Below, piece by piece: positions 56,262 to 64,000 of a stretch of DNA of 64,000 nt. Where the stretch lies: assembly GCF_000176155.1 (NCBI RefSeq), contig NZ_ACZO01000006.1, positions 558,001 to 622,000 on the forward strand. The letters run 5' to 3'. The notes beneath the pieces are model-generated. The model made no database searches. It was not told the DNA's origin and saw nothing but the letters and a program-made list of their open reading frames with translations. The position numbers and the translations under genes are program-made. How positions within the stretch are numbered: position 1 is the first letter of the stretch; every line of letters starts with the position of its first letter. This DNA is from Vibrio metschnikovii CIP 69.14 (GTDB lineage: Bacteria; Pseudomonadota; Gammaproteobacteria; Enterobacterales; Vibrionaceae).

Positions 56262-57375
56262 ATGTTAAAGCGCATGATCCTGATGTTAATCGTCAGTACG
56301 CTGATTTTTGGTGGCATTTTTGCCTACAAAGCGGTCGGCAACCATTTTATGAATCAATTTTTCGATAACATGCCGATTCCACCGGTAACCGTGACGGCTA
56401 GCGAAGTCACCACCGATGAATGGCAGCCCTTTGTCAGTGCAATTGGTAGTTTTGTCGCCGTTAATAGCACCGATTTAACCACTGAAGCGAGTGGTATCAT
56501 CAACGGTATCCATTTTGCTAACGGTAGTAATATCAAAAAAGGGACGCTACTTGTCACTTTGGATGATTCGGTCGATAGAGCGGAGCTAAAAAGATTACAA
56601 GCCGTTGAAGAGTTAGCCAATATCGAGTTAACGCGTTATCAGCGTCTGTTCCGCGAGAAAAATGTCTCTGAGTCAGAGCTGCGTCGCAGTGAGAGTGAAG
56701 CCAAGCAAGCGTCTGCCGCAGTAGAAAGCCAACGAGCTCGGATTGCACAAAAGACCATTCTTGCCCCTTTTGATGGTATTGCTGGATTGCGCCAAGTCAG
56801 CTTGGGGCAGCTACTGTCTCCGGGTAGTGTCGTTGTCTCGTTACAATCATTTGCCCCAATTTATCTCAACTTCACTTTACCCGAGCAGCAGTTGGCTAAT
56901 ATTCGTCTAGGAGAAAGCGTGCAAGTCAACGTTGATTCCGTTGCTGGCCGAGTTTTCACCGGAAAAATTACTGCTATAGCGCCTTCAGTTCGCGAAGCAA
57001 GTCGAAGTATTGAAGTGCAAGCCACTCTGGATAACCAAGATCTCGCATTGCGTCCAGGTATGTTTGCTCGCGTGCAATTGGATACGGGGAAACCACGTTC
57101 AGTTAGCTTAATTCCGCAAACCGCGATTCAGTTTAACCCTTATGGTAACTCAGTATTTGTGATTGAAGAGCAAGATGACAAGTTAGTGGTACAACAACGG
57201 TTTGTGCAAACGGGTGAGCGCCGTGGCGATCTAATTGCGGTAGAACAAGGCTTATGGCGATCGGATTGTCACTTCCGGCTTACTCAAGTTACGTAATGGG
57301 TCACAAATCATAATTAGTGACAATCCGCGTGTTCAACCGAGTGCGGAAGTGAACCCATCACCCGCGAATCAGTAG
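56262..57375 (+). pseudogene. RND efflux membrane-fusion protein, frameshifted near the 3' end
   Basis: Periplasmic adaptor of an RND pump: N-terminal anchor, lipoyl/hairpin domain (ASGIINGIHFANGSNIKKGTLLVTLDD and the coiled-coil hairpin), beta-barrel, ending at ERRGDLIAVEQGL. From about 57255 the frame runs into WRSDCHFRLTQVT and stops at 57296. In the next frame (from 57256) the expected ending continues for 39 codons, GDRIVTSGLLKLRNGS..., to a stop at 57373-57375, 8 bases before the pump gene. A net loss of 5 (or 2) bases, or a gain of 1, around 57252-57256 explains it. No homopolymer is present. It could be a real inactivation or a sequencing error. Confidence 0.8.
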
Positions 57376-57383
57376 GAGTATTC

Positions 57384-60300
57384 ATGCGTTTTACTGATGT
57401 TTTTATTAAAAAACCGATCTTAGCGTCGGTGGTGAGCTTATTCATTATCTTACTTGGTTTACGAGCCATTATGGATATGAATGTTCGCCAATTCCCTGAG
57501 ATCCAAAATGCGGTGATCAGTGTCAGTACCACTTATGTCGGAGCTGATGCGGATCTTATCCAAGGTTTTATCACCACACCATTAGAGCGGGAAATTGCCG
57601 CAGCAGAAGGGATTGATTATTTAGTCTCTACCTCGGTCGCGGGTAATAGTACCATCGAAGCGTATTTACGCCTCGATTACGATCCTAACCAAGCGTTGAC
57701 GCAAATTGCTGCTCAGGTGAATAAGGTTCGCTCAGAGTTACCGGAAAACGCTCGTGAACCGGTGGTGACCTTAAAAGTCGGCGAAAGTGTCGCGGCGATG
57801 TATTTGGCGTTCTACTCAGAAGTATTGGGTGATAACCAAATCACCGATTACTTAGTTCGAGTTGTAGAACCTCAGCTATCGACCATTCCTGGCGTGCAAC
57901 GAGCGGAAATTCTTGGTGCACGTACGTTTGCTATGCGAGTCTGGCTAGATTCAGTCAAAATGGCCGCGTATGGTTTAACGGGGAGCGATGTCGCGACGGC
58001 GTTACGCAGTAACAACGTATTAGCGGCGTTAGGTCGTACTAAAGGGCAGATGGTCGCTATTGACTTAACGGCGGCGACTGATTTACGCGATGTTGAAGAG
58101 TTTAAACAACTGGTGGTCAGCAGTGACGGTCAAAGCGTTGTTCGTTTAGCCGATGTTGCAGAGGTTGAATTAGGCGCTGAGAACTACGAGAGTTCGGTGA
58201 GCTTTAATGGCTTAGCTGCAACCTTTATTGGTATCGAAGTCTCTCCGGATGCGAATGCGTTGGATGTGATCGCTGATGTTCGTCAAGTGTGGGATCAAGA
58301 TATTATTCCTCAATTGCCTCAAGGACTTTCTGCGTACATCGCTTATGACTCGACTGAATATATCGAAAATGCCATTGATGAAGTAGTGATGTCGATTATT
58401 TTGGCGTTGGCAATCGTTGTTTTCGTTATTTATGCGTTTTTAGGCTCATTTCGCTCGGTTATCATCCCTGCGGTGGCGATACCTGTATCGTTGATTGGTA
58501 CTTTTTTCTTGATGTGGTTGTTGGGTTTCTCTATCAACTTACTGACGCTACTGGCGATGGTACTGGCGATTGGGGTTGTGGTCGATGATGCGATCATCAT
58601 GCTCGAAAACATTCACCGTCATATTGAAGAAGGTAAAAGTCGTATTGATGCGGCGATCCAAGGGGCGCGTGAGCTTGCATGGCCAATCATTACCATGTCA
58701 ACGACCTTGGTTGCGGTTTTTCTACCGATCGGTTTTGTTGGTGGTTTGACGGGCGTATTATTCGTTGAATTTGCGTTTACTCTTGCAGCATCGGTTATTC
58801 TATCGGGTATTGTTGCGTTAACGTTATCGCCAGTAATGTGTGCTTATATTCTTAAGCCACACAGCAGCGATAACAAAAAAGAGAAATCGCTTGAGCAGTG
58901 GTTAGATAAGCAGTTTGACCGATTACATCATTCGTACCAACGCACGCTGCACAGCTTACTGGATAGTAAGAGTGTCGTGTTAACCTTTGGTGCGATTGTA
59001 CTGGTTTCTTGTTACTTCTTGTTTATCACCAGCCCTTCAGAGTTAGAGCCACCAGAAGACCAAGGTTTCGTGTTCTCTATTTTGGAAAGCGATAGCTATC
59101 ATACGCTGGATGCACTGACAAAAAGTACTCGAGAACTGGATAGATTGGTTGATGATGTGGAAGAAATTGAGAACGTCTTCATCATTAATGGGTTGGGTGG
59201 AACCAACACGGCCATTGCTGGGATCGTGTTAGCGCCTTGGGAGCGTCGTGATAGGCTCACTCACGATGTGCTGGCTAAAGACATTCAGCCTTTTCTTGCT
59301 CAGCAACCCGGGCTCAATAGTTTTGCTTTAGTGCCACCGTCACTGCCCTCTCCGGGTGGGGGCACGCCGGTTGAATTTATCATCGGCTCAACTCAACCTT
59401 TTGAAGCACTGCAAGAGGTGGTACAAGAGATCTTAGGCCGAGCAATGGCGAGCGGACGTTTTATCTTTGTTGACAGCGATTTGAAAATTAATCGTCCTCG
59501 ACAAACCGTTGAAGTGGATCGTGAAAAAGCGGCGCTGATGGGCGTGTCGATGCAGCAAATTGCCGCTGACTTAGGCAGTCTGCTGTCTGGCGCTGATACT
59601 GGACGCTTCTCACTGGATAACCGCTCTTATCGCGTGATTCCACAGGTTGAGCGCAGTGAGCGTCTAAATCCAGACCAGTTGACTAACTACTACACTCGCA
59701 ACCAACAAGGGGAGTTAGTACCACTGTCTGCCTTAGTGACACTGAGTGAATCTGTTCAGCCACAAGCTCTACGTGGATTCCAACAGCTTAATGCGGTGAA
59801 AATTTCTGGTGTGCCACGTCCGGGTGTTCCACTCGGTGAAGCGTTAGCTGTACTGGATAATATTGCGGCAGAAGTGATGCCTGCTGGGTTTAGCGTCGAT
59901 TATTCCGGACAATCTCGTCAATATAAGAGTGAGGGGCAGCAACTGGTTGTGACGTTCTTCTTTGCATTGATTGTGATTTTCTTGATCCTTGCCGCTCAGT
60001 TTGAGTCATTTAAGAACGCGATCATTATCATGGTTACCGTACCGATGAGTGTCTGTGGCGCATTGATTTTTACCAGCCTCGGCTTTACTAGTATCAACAT
60101 TTATACCCAAGTGGGTTTGTTGACGCTGGTCGGGTTGATCGCTAAACACGGTATCTTGATTGTGGAATTTGCCAACCAATTACAAATGGATGGTAAGAGT
60201 AAGCGCGATGCGATTGAAGAAGCCACTGCGATTCGTCTACGGCCTATTTTGATGACGACCGCGGCAACCGTATTGGCGATGATCCCATTATTAATTGCGA

Positions 60301-60458
60301 CCGGTGCTGGTGCTGGCTCTCGTTATGCGATGGGCTTAGTGATTGCCAGTGGCATGTCGATTGGTACGCTGTTTACCTTATTTGTTGTTCCGGCCATGTA
60401 TTTACTGTTGGCTAAAGATTTACACCAAGGTCAAGTTGAGTCAGAGGCCTCAGCATAA
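57384..60458 (+). CDS. RND multidrug efflux permease
   Basis: AcrB/MexF-type proton antiporter of 1024 residues, 12 membrane helices and two large periplasmic loops. The proton-relay residues are present: the double Asp in VVDDAIIMLENIHRHIEEG (helix 4) and the Lys in GLIAKHGILIVEFANQ (helix 10). The start has AGGAG upstream, within the ancestral end of the adaptor gene. No outer-membrane channel gene follows, so TolC would be used. With the adaptor frameshifted, pump assembly may fail. Substrates unknown. Confidence 0.95.
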   Translation: MRFTDVFIKKPILASVVSLFIILLGLRAIMDMNVRQFPEIQNAVISVSTTYVGADADLIQGFITTPLEREIAAAEGIDYLVSTSVAGNSTIEAYLRLDYDPNQALTQIAAQVNKVRSELPENAREPVVTLKVGESVAAMYLAFYSEVLGDNQITDYLVRVVEPQLSTIPGVQRAEILGARTFAMRVWLDSVKMAAYGLTGSDVATALRSNNVLAALGRTKGQMVAIDLTAATDLRDVEEFKQLVVSSDGQSVVRLADVAEVELGAENYESSVSFNGLAATFIGIEVSPDANALDVIADVRQVWDQDIIPQLPQGLSAYIAYDSTEYIENAIDEVVMSIILALAIVVFVIYAFLGSFRSVIIPAVAIPVSLIGTFFLMWLLGFSINLLTLLAMVLAIGVVVDDAIIMLENIHRHIEEGKSRIDAAIQGARELAWPIITMSTTLVAVFLPIGFVGGLTGVLFVEFAFTLAASVILSGIVALTLSPVMCAYILKPHSSDNKKEKSLEQWLDKQFDRLHHSYQRTLHSLLDSKSVVLTFGAIVLVSCYFLFITSPSELEPPEDQGFVFSILESDSYHTLDALTKSTRELDRLVDDVEEIENVFIINGLGGTNTAIAGIVLAPWERRDRLTHDVLAKDIQPFLAQQPGLNSFALVPPSLPSPGGGTPVEFIIGSTQPFEALQEVVQEILGRAMASGRFIFVDSDLKINRPRQTVEVDREKAALMGVSMQQIAADLGSLLSGADTGRFSLDNRSYRVIPQVERSERLNPDQLTNYYTRNQQGELVPLSALVTLSESVQPQALRGFQQLNAVKISGVPRPGVPLGEALAVLDNIAAEVMPAGFSVDYSGQSRQYKSEGQQLVVTFFFALIVIFLILAAQFESFKNAIIIMVTVPMSVCGALIFTSLGFTSINIYTQVGLLTLVGLIAKHGILIVEFANQLQMDGKSKRDAIEEATAIRLRPILMTTAATVLAMIPLLIATGAGAGSRYAMGLVIASGMSIGTLFTLFVVPAMYLLLAKDLHQGQVESEASA

Positions 60459-60484
60459 GGCGATGGTGATTAATTCAGTCTAAT

Positions 60485-60518
60485 AAAATGGCCGTCTCGT
60501 TAAAGAGACGGCCATTTT
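60485..60518. terminator. Bidirectional terminator after the RND gene
   Basis: AAAATGGCCGTCTC and GAGACGGCCATTTT are perfect 14-base complements with a 6-base loop and flanking A/T tracts. It ends the efflux operon and serves the convergent MazG-like gene. Confidence 0.92.
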
Positions 60519-60558
60519 TATATTGGATAACCTTAGACAACACAATGATCCAATCAGT

Positions 60559-61137
60559 TTACGATTGGGTTAGCGCTGCTAAGTTCGCGGGACGATAATA
60601 CACCGATTTTAGCACCTTACCTTGACGAATGGTTTTGCCTTCCATCACGACATCCTTAGCACATTTAGCAATGATGTAATCGCCTTTTTGTACTGCCGTC
60701 AGCGGGATATTTTGTTTGGCGTAAAACGCTTCAGTATCGATAAACTCTTGCTCGTTACGACAGACTTTGCTCATGTTTGAGGCATGCACTTCATCCCAGC
60801 AGGGAAGAAAATCTATCCCACGATTAACGGCAACATTTAACAGCAAATCAATAAGATAACTGATTGTTAGGTTGTCGATAATCTGAGTGTGCCCCAAATG
60901 CACCAGACGTCCCATTAAGACATAGACGCTATCAACAATCGCATCGGCTTGCTCGGTTTTACAGTCAGCTTCTGCCAGCTCAGTCAGCTCTTCAATAATT
61001 AAAGACGTATGCAGGGTATCGGCTTGGCTATCTAAGCTCGATGGATCAGCGACAGGGAGATCAAACGTATGACGAAATTCGCTAATATCACGATAGAGGT
61101 GTTGGTAGATATCTTCAGTCAACTTAGATAAATGCAT
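60559..61137 (-). CDS. MazG-like NTP pyrophosphohydrolase family protein
   Basis: Protein of 192 residues with the all-alpha NTP-PPase pattern: EELTELAEAD (ExxE) about 20 residues before DAIVDSVY (ExxD type), the metal-binding quartet that hydrolyses nucleoside triphosphates to monophosphates. A second half with FLPCWDEVHASNMSKVCRNEQ is typical of phage- and vibrio-type members resembling HisE-like enzymes. It lacks a HisI domain, and no his genes are nearby, so a house-cleaning role is more likely than histidine synthesis. Substrate unknown. Confidence 0.8.
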   Translation of the reverse strand: MHLSKLTEDIYQHLYRDISEFRHTFDLPVADPSSLDSQADTLHTSLIIEELTELAEADCKTEQADAIVDSVYVLMGRLVHLGHTQIIDNLTISYLIDLLLNVAVNRGIDFLPCWDEVHASNMSKVCRNEQEFIDTEAFYAKQNIPLTAVQKGDYIIAKCAKDVVMEGKTIRQGKVLKSVYYRPANLAALTQS

Positions 61138-61307
61138 GGTTTAGTCCGTGGTTGAAATAGTTTAAAGAGTGTATAGATAGGCGTTAATGGCAGCCGTTTA
61201 ATCACCCACTTGGTTAATACCGTGGTGATTGTTGCTTCTCGTAAACGAACGACAATATCGGTCGATAGGAGAGCGAATAGTATTAGTTTAGCGCTTAGCG
61301 TTGAGGT

Positions 61308-61342
61308 ATAAAAAGAGACAAGACGCGATCAGCGCCTTGTCT
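61308..61342 (-). terminator. Rho-independent terminator of DUF2750 copy 2
   Basis: On the minus strand AGACAAGGCGC and GCGTCTTGTCT form a stem followed by CTTTTTATA, 13 bases after the gene's stop. Confidence 0.75.
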
Positions 61343-61355
61343 ATGATCACTGGGA

Positions 61356-61706
61356 TTATAGGTATAGCTTAGCCAGTTCAGAAGATTCCATCTCTTTACC
61401 GTCTAGTGTGGCATTCCAGTTTGGCCCAATTAGCACGCCGTCTTCGGCTAAAGTGATTAACCAATCTTCGACAAAGATATCCAGAGGGATCTCAAGCACT
61501 TCAAAATCAGACCACTCTTCAACGTTATGCAGTTGAGCATCTTCTTTTGAAGACCAAAAAGGCATCACTTCACTGTCTTCAAACTCAGTCGATTCACAAG
61601 AAAGCCAGCCTTCTTCATTGCGTAGTCCCCATACCAATTTGTTTTCTTGGGACTCTTTGATGAAAAGATCCAGGTTCGCTTGAATATCTGCTGTTAATTT
61701 GCTCAT
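61356..61706 (-). CDS. DUF2750 family protein, copy 2
   Basis: Acidic soluble protein of 116 residues, paralogous to the one at 29047-29436. Shared landmarks are VWGLRNEEGWL, EVMPFWSSKEDAQLH, IPLDIFVEDWLITLAEDG and GPNWNATLDG. No membrane segment or catalytic motif is recognised. It is monocistronic, with its own terminator. Function unknown. Confidence 0.8.
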   Translation of the reverse strand: MSKLTADIQANLDLFIKESQENKLVWGLRNEEGWLSCESTEFEDSEVMPFWSSKEDAQLHNVEEWSDFEVLEIPLDIFVEDWLITLAEDGVLIGPNWNATLDGKEMESSELAKLYL

Positions 61707-61822
61707 TTTATTCTCTCACTAAGAATGATGCGACTAGAGTAGCATTTTCAAGGCATAAATCCCATTAAGATTTCGATAATATCCGGTCACTGGCGAAGAG
61801 TCATTCGTCGCTTTTCTCGCTC

Positions 61823-62383
61823 CTATTGATTAAATAAATAAGGAAAAAGCGCCTTGCGTTCAGCGGGAGAGAGCTGACTAACACGTTGAATATTTATCTC
61901 AGGAATCGCTTCTGGGTTCGGATAATGTTTCAGTACTCTTTCCATGCTTTGTTCACGGATTAAATGAAAGATAGGATAGGGTGAACGGTTGGTTAAGTTC
62001 TCATCATCTTCTGGGCAGGTTCCAGCAAAACAATAATGAGGATGAAAGGTCGCGACTTGGAAAATGCCTTCCCAGTCTTGCTGACGAATCAAGGCTTCAA
62101 CCCAATCGATAAAAAAGTTGTAGTCCATAAAGTCATCTAACATATTAGGGACCACTACTAAGGTTGTCTCTAGCTCTTGTGCTTCTTTCGTATCCAGTTC
62201 GAGTAATTGATCAAGAATATCTTGTAGCAGCGCTTCTTCACGGCTCGCTTGACTAACGAAAATTTTAATCTGCTGATTGCGTTGAGGTTTTGCAGCAAAT
62301 GGACATAAGTTTAAACCAATCACGACGTCATTGAGCCATTGATTGACATGTTCGGTAATCGTTGAGGGACTAAGTGTTGACAT
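61823..62383 (-). CDS. DUF1415 family protein
   Basis: Protein of 186 residues with the DUF1415 layout: VNQWLNDVVIGLNLCPFA near the N terminus, LETTLVVVPNMLDDFMDYNFFIDWVEAL, FQVATFHPHYCFAGTCPEDDENLTNRSPYPIFHLIRE and NIQRVSQL. Conserved Cys and His residues suggest metal or cofactor binding, but no function is known. The start could be 62398; neither start has a good ribosome site. Confidence 0.85.
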   Translation of the reverse strand: MSTLSPSTITEHVNQWLNDVVIGLNLCPFAAKPQRNQQIKIFVSQASREEALLQDILDQLLELDTKEAQELETTLVVVPNMLDDFMDYNFFIDWVEALIRQQDWEGIFQVATFHPHYCFAGTCPEDDENLTNRSPYPIFHLIREQSMERVLKHYPNPEAIPEINIQRVSQLSPAERKALFPYLFNQ

Positions 62384-62403
62384 AATGGTTGAGCACATTG
62401 ATT

Positions 62404-62533
62404 AATACCCCTTTACCACTTGAAATCGCAGTAGTGTTGGCGAGCTTCGTCTATTCCCATCAGCATCGCTGATTGATATTGACGGGAATTGATTCACTGA
62501 TCGCCTACCTATTGTTCCAAGTCGTTTGGGTAT
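62404..62533. repeat. Vibrio-type palindromic intergenic repeat, copy 3
   Basis: About 130 bases with ends AATACCC / GGGTATA and the same outer sequence (CACTTGAAATCGCAG, TCGCCTACCTATTGTTCCAAG) as copies 1 and 2. The central stem has diverged (CCCATCAGCATCGC) while keeping its palindromic form. It lies between DUF1415 and the MFS gene. Confidence 0.75.
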
Positions 62534-62599
62534 AGTGATGAATAAGCGTCTTAGCAGCGTAATACTACTCAGACATAGAGTAATATCAGATTGTATCGG

Positions 62600-63796
62600 T
62601 TACTTACTGTTGATCGCCACTTTTTCTTGCTTTGGGTATAGCTGCCAGCAAAGTAAGAACAAAATCAAATAACACACCGTGCCACCAAGAGTAACCATTA
62701 CCCAGCCTCCCTGTTGCCAGCAATAGAGCAGGTAAAATCCGCCCAGACTACCTCCTACGTAGTAATGTACTAGGTACAGTGCGGTCGCGGTTGCTTTGGC
62801 TTGAACCGCTTTTTGACTGACCCAAGCATAAGCTAAGGTATGAGTGAAAAAAGCGCCGAAGCTTATCAAAAGTAAACCAAACACCATAAACCATAATGAT
62901 TCGACGGCGGCCAGCCACATTCCGGCCATACTGACCATGGCACCAAGAATCATCCCGGCGACAGGATGATAATGCGATGTCCAGCGGTTTGTGAGTCGTG
63001 AGCTGATGGTGCCAGCGAGATAACAAAGAAAGATTAATGAGGCAATGCCAACGGGTAGCGCATACGGATCTGCGACTAATCGAAAACCCATTACCGAATA
63101 GAGATTAACGAACAAAGCAAAGTTGGTGCCACCGATGAGCATGGCTAACCATAAGTTACGTTGTCTTAGATGAGAGATTAGTGCTTGATTATGTTGTAAA
63201 AAACGCCCACGCTGTGGCGTAAAATGACGTTGTGCCGGCAAAGAAAAATAAACAATCAATGCGCCAAATAAAGTAAAGATAGCCATAGCAACGACGGCCG
63301 TTTGCCAGCCAAAAGCATCCGTTAACAACCCGCCAGCAATACGACCACTGATCCCTCCAAGTGAATTGGCGGCGATATATCCACCAATCGCTTTGTTAAA
63401 CGCCTGTGGCGATAATTCTTCGACCATATAAGCCACCGCAACAGACGCAAAAGCGGCTAAGGCAATCCCCATCAAAGCTCGACTGATGATCAGTACCCAT
63501 AATTGATCGCTCAACAGAGTGAGTAATCCAAACCATGGCATGGCAAATAACCCTAGTAGCATCACCCCGCGACGGCCAAAAACTTCAGAACTGATCGCCC
63601 AAGGTACTAAGCTTACCGATAATGCTAACGTTGAGGCGGCAAATAGCCAGTTAATTTGAGTTTCTGACACCGCAAAGTGGTGAGCCAGATAAGGCAACAT
63701 CGGTTGGAAAAGATACAAGTTACAGAAGATCAAAAAAGATCCAAGTGCAAGAGCAAACGTAACTCGGCGATAGGCTTGGCTGTGTTGTTCAATCAT
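62600..63796 (-). CDS. ynfM: YnfM-type MFS transporter
   Basis: Major facilitator protein of 398 residues with 12 predicted helices. It resembles E. coli YnfM, including PMLPYLAHHFAVSETQINWL, FGRRGVMLLGLFAM (A-loop), LMGIALAAFASVAVAYMVEEL and GGISGRIAGGLLTDAFGW. YnfM-type carriers are predicted small-molecule exporters. The ATG at 63796 fits the family; an in-frame ATG at 63844 adds 16 residues. It is divergent from a LysR gene, the usual partner arrangement. Substrate unknown. Confidence 0.85.
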   Translation of the reverse strand: MIEQHSQAYRRVTFALALGSFLIFCNLYLFQPMLPYLAHHFAVSETQINWLFAASTLALSVSLVPWAISSEVFGRRGVMLLGLFAMPWFGLLTLLSDQLWVLIISRALMGIALAAFASVAVAYMVEELSPQAFNKAIGGYIAANSLGGISGRIAGGLLTDAFGWQTAVVAMAIFTLFGALIVYFSLPAQRHFTPQRGRFLQHNQALISHLRQRNLWLAMLIGGTNFALFVNLYSVMGFRLVADPYALPVGIASLIFLCYLAGTISSRLTNRWTSHYHPVAGMILGAMVSMAGMWLAAVESLWFMVFGLLLISFGAFFTHTLAYAWVSQKAVQAKATATALYLVHYYVGGSLGGFYLLYCWQQGGWVMVTLGGTVCYLILFLLCWQLYPKQEKVAINSK

Positions 63797-63913
63797 ACGT
63801 TTTATTGACCAGGTGAAGTCGTTAGGTAAGCTTAATGTGATCAAACTAGCAGTGTTATCTGGATTAATAAAATATATTATAAATATCGAAGCAATAACTT
63901 TAATTAATAGTCA

Positions 63914-64000
63914 ATGGATAGTCGTCAATTACGGTATTTCCTTGCGGTGGTAGAGCATGAAAACTTTACCCACGCCGCACAGCACCTGCATATCGCTCAG
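63914..64000 (+). CDS. LysR-family regulator, 3' end missing
   Basis: The first 29 codons of a LysR-type regulator: MDSRQLRYFLAVVEHENFTH and on into AAQHLHIAQ, the opening of the winged helix-turn-helix. The window ends inside the gene. It is divergent from ynfM across a 117-base AT-rich gap, so it probably controls that transporter. Confidence 0.9.
   Translation, partial: MDSRQLRYFLAVVEHENFTHAAQHLHIAQ

Overview
The window is a chromosomal segment of a marine gammaproteobacterium, almost certainly a Vibrio or close relative (Vibrionaceae). The evidence is gene content and order: glgC-glgA, then tfoY behind a class I cyclic di-GMP riboswitch, purR, elyC and cmoM-mukF-mukE-mukB, followed by an ATP-grasp/7TM/retropepsin operon, cmoB-cmoA and aspS. 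MukBEF, TfoY and Muk-linked CmoM are typical of this group, and a roughly 130-bp intergenic palindromic repeat that I associate with Vibrio genomes occurs three times. No rRNA, tRNA, prophage, insertion sequence or CRISPR array was seen. Base composition is mid-40s percent G+C by eye, with one clearly AT-richer patch around a Fic gene (14.3-16.5 kb).

Layout. 0-3.4 kb: end of glgC, glgA and an alpha/beta hydrolase. 3.6-5.7 kb: tfoY with its c-di-GMP riboswitch leader, and purR. 6-14.3 kb: elyC, and the divergent cmoM-mukFEB operon with overlapping stop and start codons. 14.3-16.5 kb: a stand-alone class II Fic protein in AT-rich flanks, probably acquired. 16.5-19.8 kb: a three-gene operon (retropepsin-like lipoprotein, inactive transglutaminase-7TM protein, RimK-like ATP-grasp ligase). 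19.9-25.7 kb: cmoB, cmoA, a DUF72 protein, aspS, tdk. 25.7-29.5 kb: a DUF218 protein, a YeeZ-like protein, a small TIGR02647-like protein, a formate channel and a DUF2750 protein. 29.5-34.8 kb: sapABCDF. 35-41 kb: tag, metC, cls, a TyrR-box-linked NSS transporter and an RluA-type pseudouridine synthase. 41-45.2 kb: ynjBCDF. 45.4-51.9 kb: an HslJ-like lipoprotein, small proteins, and serine-type, EamA and cystine transporters. 52-55.1 kb: astE, btuC, btuD. 55.3-60.5 kb: a TetR regulator with an RND efflux system whose adaptor gene is frameshifted. 60.5-64 kb: a MazG-like NTP pyrophosphohydrolase, a second DUF2750 protein, a DUF1415 protein, a YnfM-type MFS carrier and the start of a divergent LysR regulator.

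How the parts fit. Most genes are housekeeping or transport. Functional sets visible here are glycogen synthesis (glgC, glgA), MukBEF chromosome organisation, the tRNA U34 cmo5U/mcmo5U pathway (cmoA, cmoB, cmoM all within 15 kb), the Sap and Ynj ABC importers, and an RND pump. The strongest regulatory find is the c-di-GMP aptamer in front of tfoY, with base pairings downstream that could switch access to the ribosome binding site. The least understood biochemical unit is the ATP-grasp/7TM/retropepsin operon. It looks like an envelope system in which a cytoplasmic peptide-bond-forming ligase is encoded with a membrane receptor-like protein and a periplasmic aspartyl protease.
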